A stretch of DNA of 64,000 nt, taken from assembly GCF_000422445.1 (NCBI RefSeq), contig NZ_AULU01000011.1:159248-223247 (forward strand), written 5' to 3'. Every line of letters begins with the position of its first letter. Position 1 is the stretch's first letter. The stretch comes from Paenibacillus assamensis DSM 18201 (lineage in GTDB: Bacteria > Bacillota > Bacilli > Paenibacillales > Paenibacillaceae). Below the pieces are notes generated by a model. The model searched no databases. It was given only the letters and a program-made list of their open reading frames with translations, and had not been told where the DNA came from. Shown one piece after another: positions 61,451 through 64,000 of the stretch. The position numbers and the translations under genes are program-made.

Positions 61451-63346
61451 ATGGACATTTTCAAGCGAATAGCTGAACACCGTGCCGAAAGTGAACGGCT
61501 TGGCTGGACCGGTACGTTCAAAGAATACGTAGAACTGTTGCGAAACGACCCCGCTCCGGCGATGACCGCCCATGCAAGGGTGTATGAAATGATTTCTTCA
61601 CATGGTGTGGAAGAAGTGAATGGGCATAAGCGTTACAAGTTTTTTGAACAGGAAATTTTCGGATTGGATCGAGCGATTGAAAAATTAGTTGAAGAATACT
61701 TTCACTCAGCAGCGAAGCGACTGGATGTGCGCAAACGGATTTTATTACTCATGGGGCCAGTAAGTGGAGGTAAATCGACACTCGTCACGATGCTCAAGCG
61801 CGGATTGGAGCAATATTCGCGGCAAGAGCGAGGTGCTGTATTTGCGATCAAAGGCTGCCCGATGCACGAAGAACCTTTGCATCTCGTACCGAATGAGCTT
61901 CGACCAGAAGTTGAAAAAGCTCTTGGTGTTCGGATTGAGGGTAATTTATGCCCTTCGTGCCAAATGCGCCTACGTACCGAATACAATGGAGAGATTGAAA
62001 AGGTATTAGTTGAGCGCGTGCTTATCTCGGAGGAGAATCGAGTTGGAATCGGAACGTTTAGTCCGTCTGATCCGAAGTCTCAAGATATTGCAGATTTAAC
62101 GGGGAGCATTGATTTCTCAACGATTACCGAGTACGGCTCTGAATCTGATCCAAGGGCCTATCGTTTCGACGGTGAACTGAATAAAGCGAATCGGGGTGTC
62201 ATGGAGTTCCAAGAGATGCTGAAGTGCGATGAGAAATTTCTCTGGAACTTGCTTTCCTTAACGCAAGAAGGCAACTTTAAGGCAGGAAGATTCGCTCTGA
62301 TCTCAGCGGATGAGTTAATCATCGCGCATACGAATGAATCTGAATACCGAGCCTTTATTTCGAATAAGAAAAATGAAGCTCTTCAATCTCGCATGATCGT
62401 CATGCCGATTCCTTACAATTTGAAGGTTTCTGAAGAAGAGAAAATATATGAAAAATTGGTCGGTCAAAGTGACATGCACCATATCCATATTGCACCACAT
62501 GCGCTGCGAGCGGCCGCGATATTTTCCATTTTGACACGATTAAAAGAAACGAAGAAGCAAGGGATGGATTTACTGAAGAAGATGAGAATGTACGATGGTG
62601 AAGAAGTAGAAGGTTACAAGGAAAATGACCTGAAGGAAATGCAGAGCGAGTATATTGAAGAAGGAATGTCAGGGGTAGATCCTCGCTATGTCATTAACCG
62701 AATTTCGAGTGCTTTGATTAAGCAAAATCTTTCGTGCATTAACGCGCTGGATGTACTTCGGGCGCTAAAAGATGGCTTAGATCAGCATGCATCCATTACA
62801 AAAGAGGAACGGGAGCGGAATTTGAACTTTATTTCCGTTGCTCGCAAAGAATATGATTCACTAGCGAAGAAAGAAGTACAGAAGGCATTCGTATATTCGT
62901 TTGAAGAGTCAGCGAAGACGTTGTTTGAGAACTATCTAGACAATATAGAAGCATTTTGCAATTGGAAAAAAATCCGAGACCCGCTTACAGATGAGGAAAT
63001 GGACCCGGATGAGAGGCTCATGCGCTCGATTGAGGAGCAAATCGGGGTATCGGAAAATGCGAAGAAAGCATTCCGCGAAGAGATTCTCATTCGTTTATCT
63101 TCCTATTCTCGAAAAGGAAAGAAATTCGATTATAACAGCCATGATCGTTTGCGTGAGGCGATTGAGAAGAAGCTATTTTCAGACTTGAAAGATATCGTCA
63201 AAATTACGACTTCGACCAAGACGCCAGATGAGAACCAATTGAAGCGGATTAATGAAGTAACAGCTCGACTTATAGATGAGCATGGTTATTGCTCGGTGTG
63301 CGCGAATGAGCTTCTTCGTTATGTAGGCAGTTTATTGAACCGGTAA
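61451..63346 (+). CDS. prkA: PrkA-family serine protein kinase
   Basis: The 631-aa protein matches PrkA in full length. It has the AAA-type PrkA domain with Walker A GPVSGGKST (102-110), KGCPMHEEPLHLVP and GNLCPSCQMRL (Cys pair), EFQEMLKCDEKFLWNLLSLT, and the C-terminal PrkA domain with FISVARKEYDSLAKKEVQKAF. In Bacillus PrkA acts in sporulation (sigma-K dependent gene expression). Its usual neighbours YhbH and SpoVR are not adjacent here. GGAGGTAAGAGGG precedes the ATG at 61451. A palindromic terminator-like hairpin follows. Confidence 0.95.
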   Translation: MDIFKRIAEHRAESERLGWTGTFKEYVELLRNDPAPAMTAHARVYEMISSHGVEEVNGHKRYKFFEQEIFGLDRAIEKLVEEYFHSAAKRLDVRKRILLLMGPVSGGKSTLVTMLKRGLEQYSRQERGAVFAIKGCPMHEEPLHLVPNELRPEVEKALGVRIEGNLCPSCQMRLRTEYNGEIEKVLVERVLISEENRVGIGTFSPSDPKSQDIADLTGSIDFSTITEYGSESDPRAYRFDGELNKANRGVMEFQEMLKCDEKFLWNLLSLTQEGNFKAGRFALISADELIIAHTNESEYRAFISNKKNEALQSRMIVMPIPYNLKVSEEEKIYEKLVGQSDMHHIHIAPHALRAAAIFSILTRLKETKKQGMDLLKKMRMYDGEEVEGYKENDLKEMQSEYIEEGMSGVDPRYVINRISSALIKQNLSCINALDVLRALKDGLDQHASITKEERERNLNFISVARKEYDSLAKKEVQKAFVYSFEESAKTLFENYLDNIEAFCNWKKIRDPLTDEEMDPDERLMRSIEEQIGVSENAKKAFREEILIRLSSYSRKGKKFDYNSHDRLREAIEKKLFSDLKDIVKITTSTKTPDENQLKRINEVTARLIDEHGYCSVCANELLRYVGSLLNR

Positions 63347-63360
63347 TGGTGTGAGCTGGA

Positions 63361-63396
63361 ACAGTCTGTATGCAATTGCATGCAGACTGTTTGTGT
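63361..63396 (+). terminator. Near-perfect palindromic hairpin after prkA
   Basis: A 30-nt palindrome (ACAGTCTG...CAGACTGT, one mismatched/wobble pair) is followed by TTTGTG. The arms are perfect apart from that pair; the T-run is weak. Confidence 0.65.
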
Positions 63397-63572
63397 TGTG
63401 TTGATGAATGTGTATGTTGGGCACATATCGAAGCTAAGAACATGTATACGGGTTCATTTGGGAAATGGATGAATAAGGTTTCCATCTTTAGATGCATAAT
63501 AACCACATGTGCTGATTCGGAACGTTCAGTGTATCAGCGTCATAAGAGCATATTTCTAAAGGAGGCCATTTC

Positions 63573-64000
63573 ATGCCTAACAACTATTTGCGCCAACATG
63601 TTCATCATTTGTTGCAGCATGCTCGTGAAATAGAGCATCACGTATCTAACCCTTCTTATGGTGGATACGGCCAATCCCTTTCTCAAAATACGTATCCTGC
63701 GTACACAGGCTATAGCGGTTATGCTGGTTCCTATGGAGGAAGCTATCCGCAAGGAAGTTCCCTACATAACCAAACTGGTTATTCAGCAGGAAGCTATACC
63801 TATTATGGCTCAGATCAACATTACCAGCCAACGGGCCAAGTGCAAAGCATTACAGCACAAACACATGGAGTACACCAAAATGTAGTGCCGCAATCGTACC
63901 AGCCAACGGGCCAAGTACAAAGCATTACAGCACAAACGCATGGAGTACACCAAGATGTAGTGCCGCAATCGTACCAGCCAACAGGCCAAGTGCAAAGCAT
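63573..64000 (+). CDS. Gln/Tyr/Gly/His-rich repeat protein, 3' end cut by window
   Basis: An ATG at 63573 with AAAGGAGG ideally placed opens a frame that runs out of the window (142 codons visible). The N-terminus is His-rich (YLRQHVHHLLQHAREIEHHV), then comes a Tyr/Gly/Ser-rich stretch (GYSGYAGSYGGSYPQG). From base 63822 a 25-residue repeat follows (begins YQPTGQVQSITAQTH) with exact 75-bp period. Such low-complexity Tyr/Gly/Gln proteins are typical of spore coat or crust components; position next to prkA fits, but no family is recognised. No signal peptide. Confidence 0.75.
   Translation, partial: MPNNYLRQHVHHLLQHAREIEHHVSNPSYGGYGQSLSQNTYPAYTGYSGYAGSYGGSYPQGSSLHNQTGYSAGSYTYYGSDQHYQPTGQVQSITAQTHGVHQNVVPQSYQPTGQVQSITAQTHGVHQDVVPQSYQPTGQVQS
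63822..64000 (+). repeat. 75-bp in-frame tandem repeat
   Basis: Units begin at 63822, 63897 and 63972 (TACCAGCCAAC..GGCCAAGT) and differ by a few, mostly silent, bases. The array continues beyond the window. Confidence 0.9.

Noticed and set aside
63822..64000. Possible CRISPR-like array at the window end
   Set aside because: The 75-bp units are directly adjacent without spacers and keep one reading frame, so this is an in-gene tandem repeat.

Overview
The window looks like chromosomal DNA of a spore-forming, low-to-moderate-GC Firmicute, most likely Paenibacillus or a close relative. This rests on strong AGGAGG-type ribosome binding sites, frequent GTG/TTG starts, a Spo0E-family phosphatase, an AbrB-like regulator, the PrkA kinase, a ComP-like sensor, a WapA-type secreted YD-repeat toxin, and an AimR/PlcR-like regulator followed by a tiny secreted peptide gene. 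No tRNA, rRNA or CRISPR array was seen.

Layout. 0-5.5 kb: end of a large FtsX-type ABC permease, a cupin protein, a lipoprotein, a DinB-like protein and a DUF2165 membrane protein. 5.7-7.9 kb: a peptide quorum-sensing cassette (HTH-TPR regulator plus 40-aa propeptide) followed by a Spo0E-like gene and an overlapping Cys-rich gene. 8.1-10 kb: a MarR regulator, a bactofilin-like gene and a YmcC-like membrane gene behind promoters that share an operator-like half-site. 10-18.9 kb: secreted small proteins, an arylsulfotransferase-like protein, a decayed group II-type reverse transcriptase with a duplicated 3' fragment, a frameshifted GH3 glycosidase, a methyltransferase and a gene remnant. 19-24 kb: esterase, an ArsR/SRPBCC/DUF operon, and an oxidoreductase plus ECF41 sigma factor whose own predicted promoter is visible. 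24.6-33 kb: arylamine N-acetyltransferase, a WYL regulator with an NmrA-like reductase and a DrrAB-type ABC exporter, a TraB/GumN protein and a NarL-type two-component system. 33.05-34.5 kb: an IS3-family insertion sequence.

34.9-52.8 kb is the accessory heart of the window. It holds a 1714-aa RHS/YD-repeat secreted toxin with a PD-(D/E)XK-like C-terminal domain and an adjacent small zinc-ribbon-like candidate immunity gene. Around it, all on the plus strand, lie seven secreted proteins. Each combines a signal peptide, one or two orphan YD repeats (N-terminal, central or C-terminal) and jelly-roll/CBM-like, Ig-like or LamG-like modules. Three of the seven are broken by point lesions, and three copies of an 11-bp sequence recur upstream of members. 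I know of no description of this arrangement as a system, and it is the best candidate for new biology here.

53-64 kb returns to housekeeping and sporulation-type genes: trmL, an AbrB-like regulator with a zinc ribbon, a 30-aa membrane peptide gene, a phosphodiester glycosidase with a coiled-coil partner, a ComP-like sensor that seems to lack the usual phosphoacceptor histidine, a PLP aminotransferase, a DUF2161 protein, prkA, and the start of a repeat-rich Gln/Tyr/Gly protein cut by the window end. Two copies of a ~190-bp palindromic intergenic repeat (15.5 and 24.2 kb) and a second repeat type (29.5 kb) suggest genome-wide dispersed repeats.
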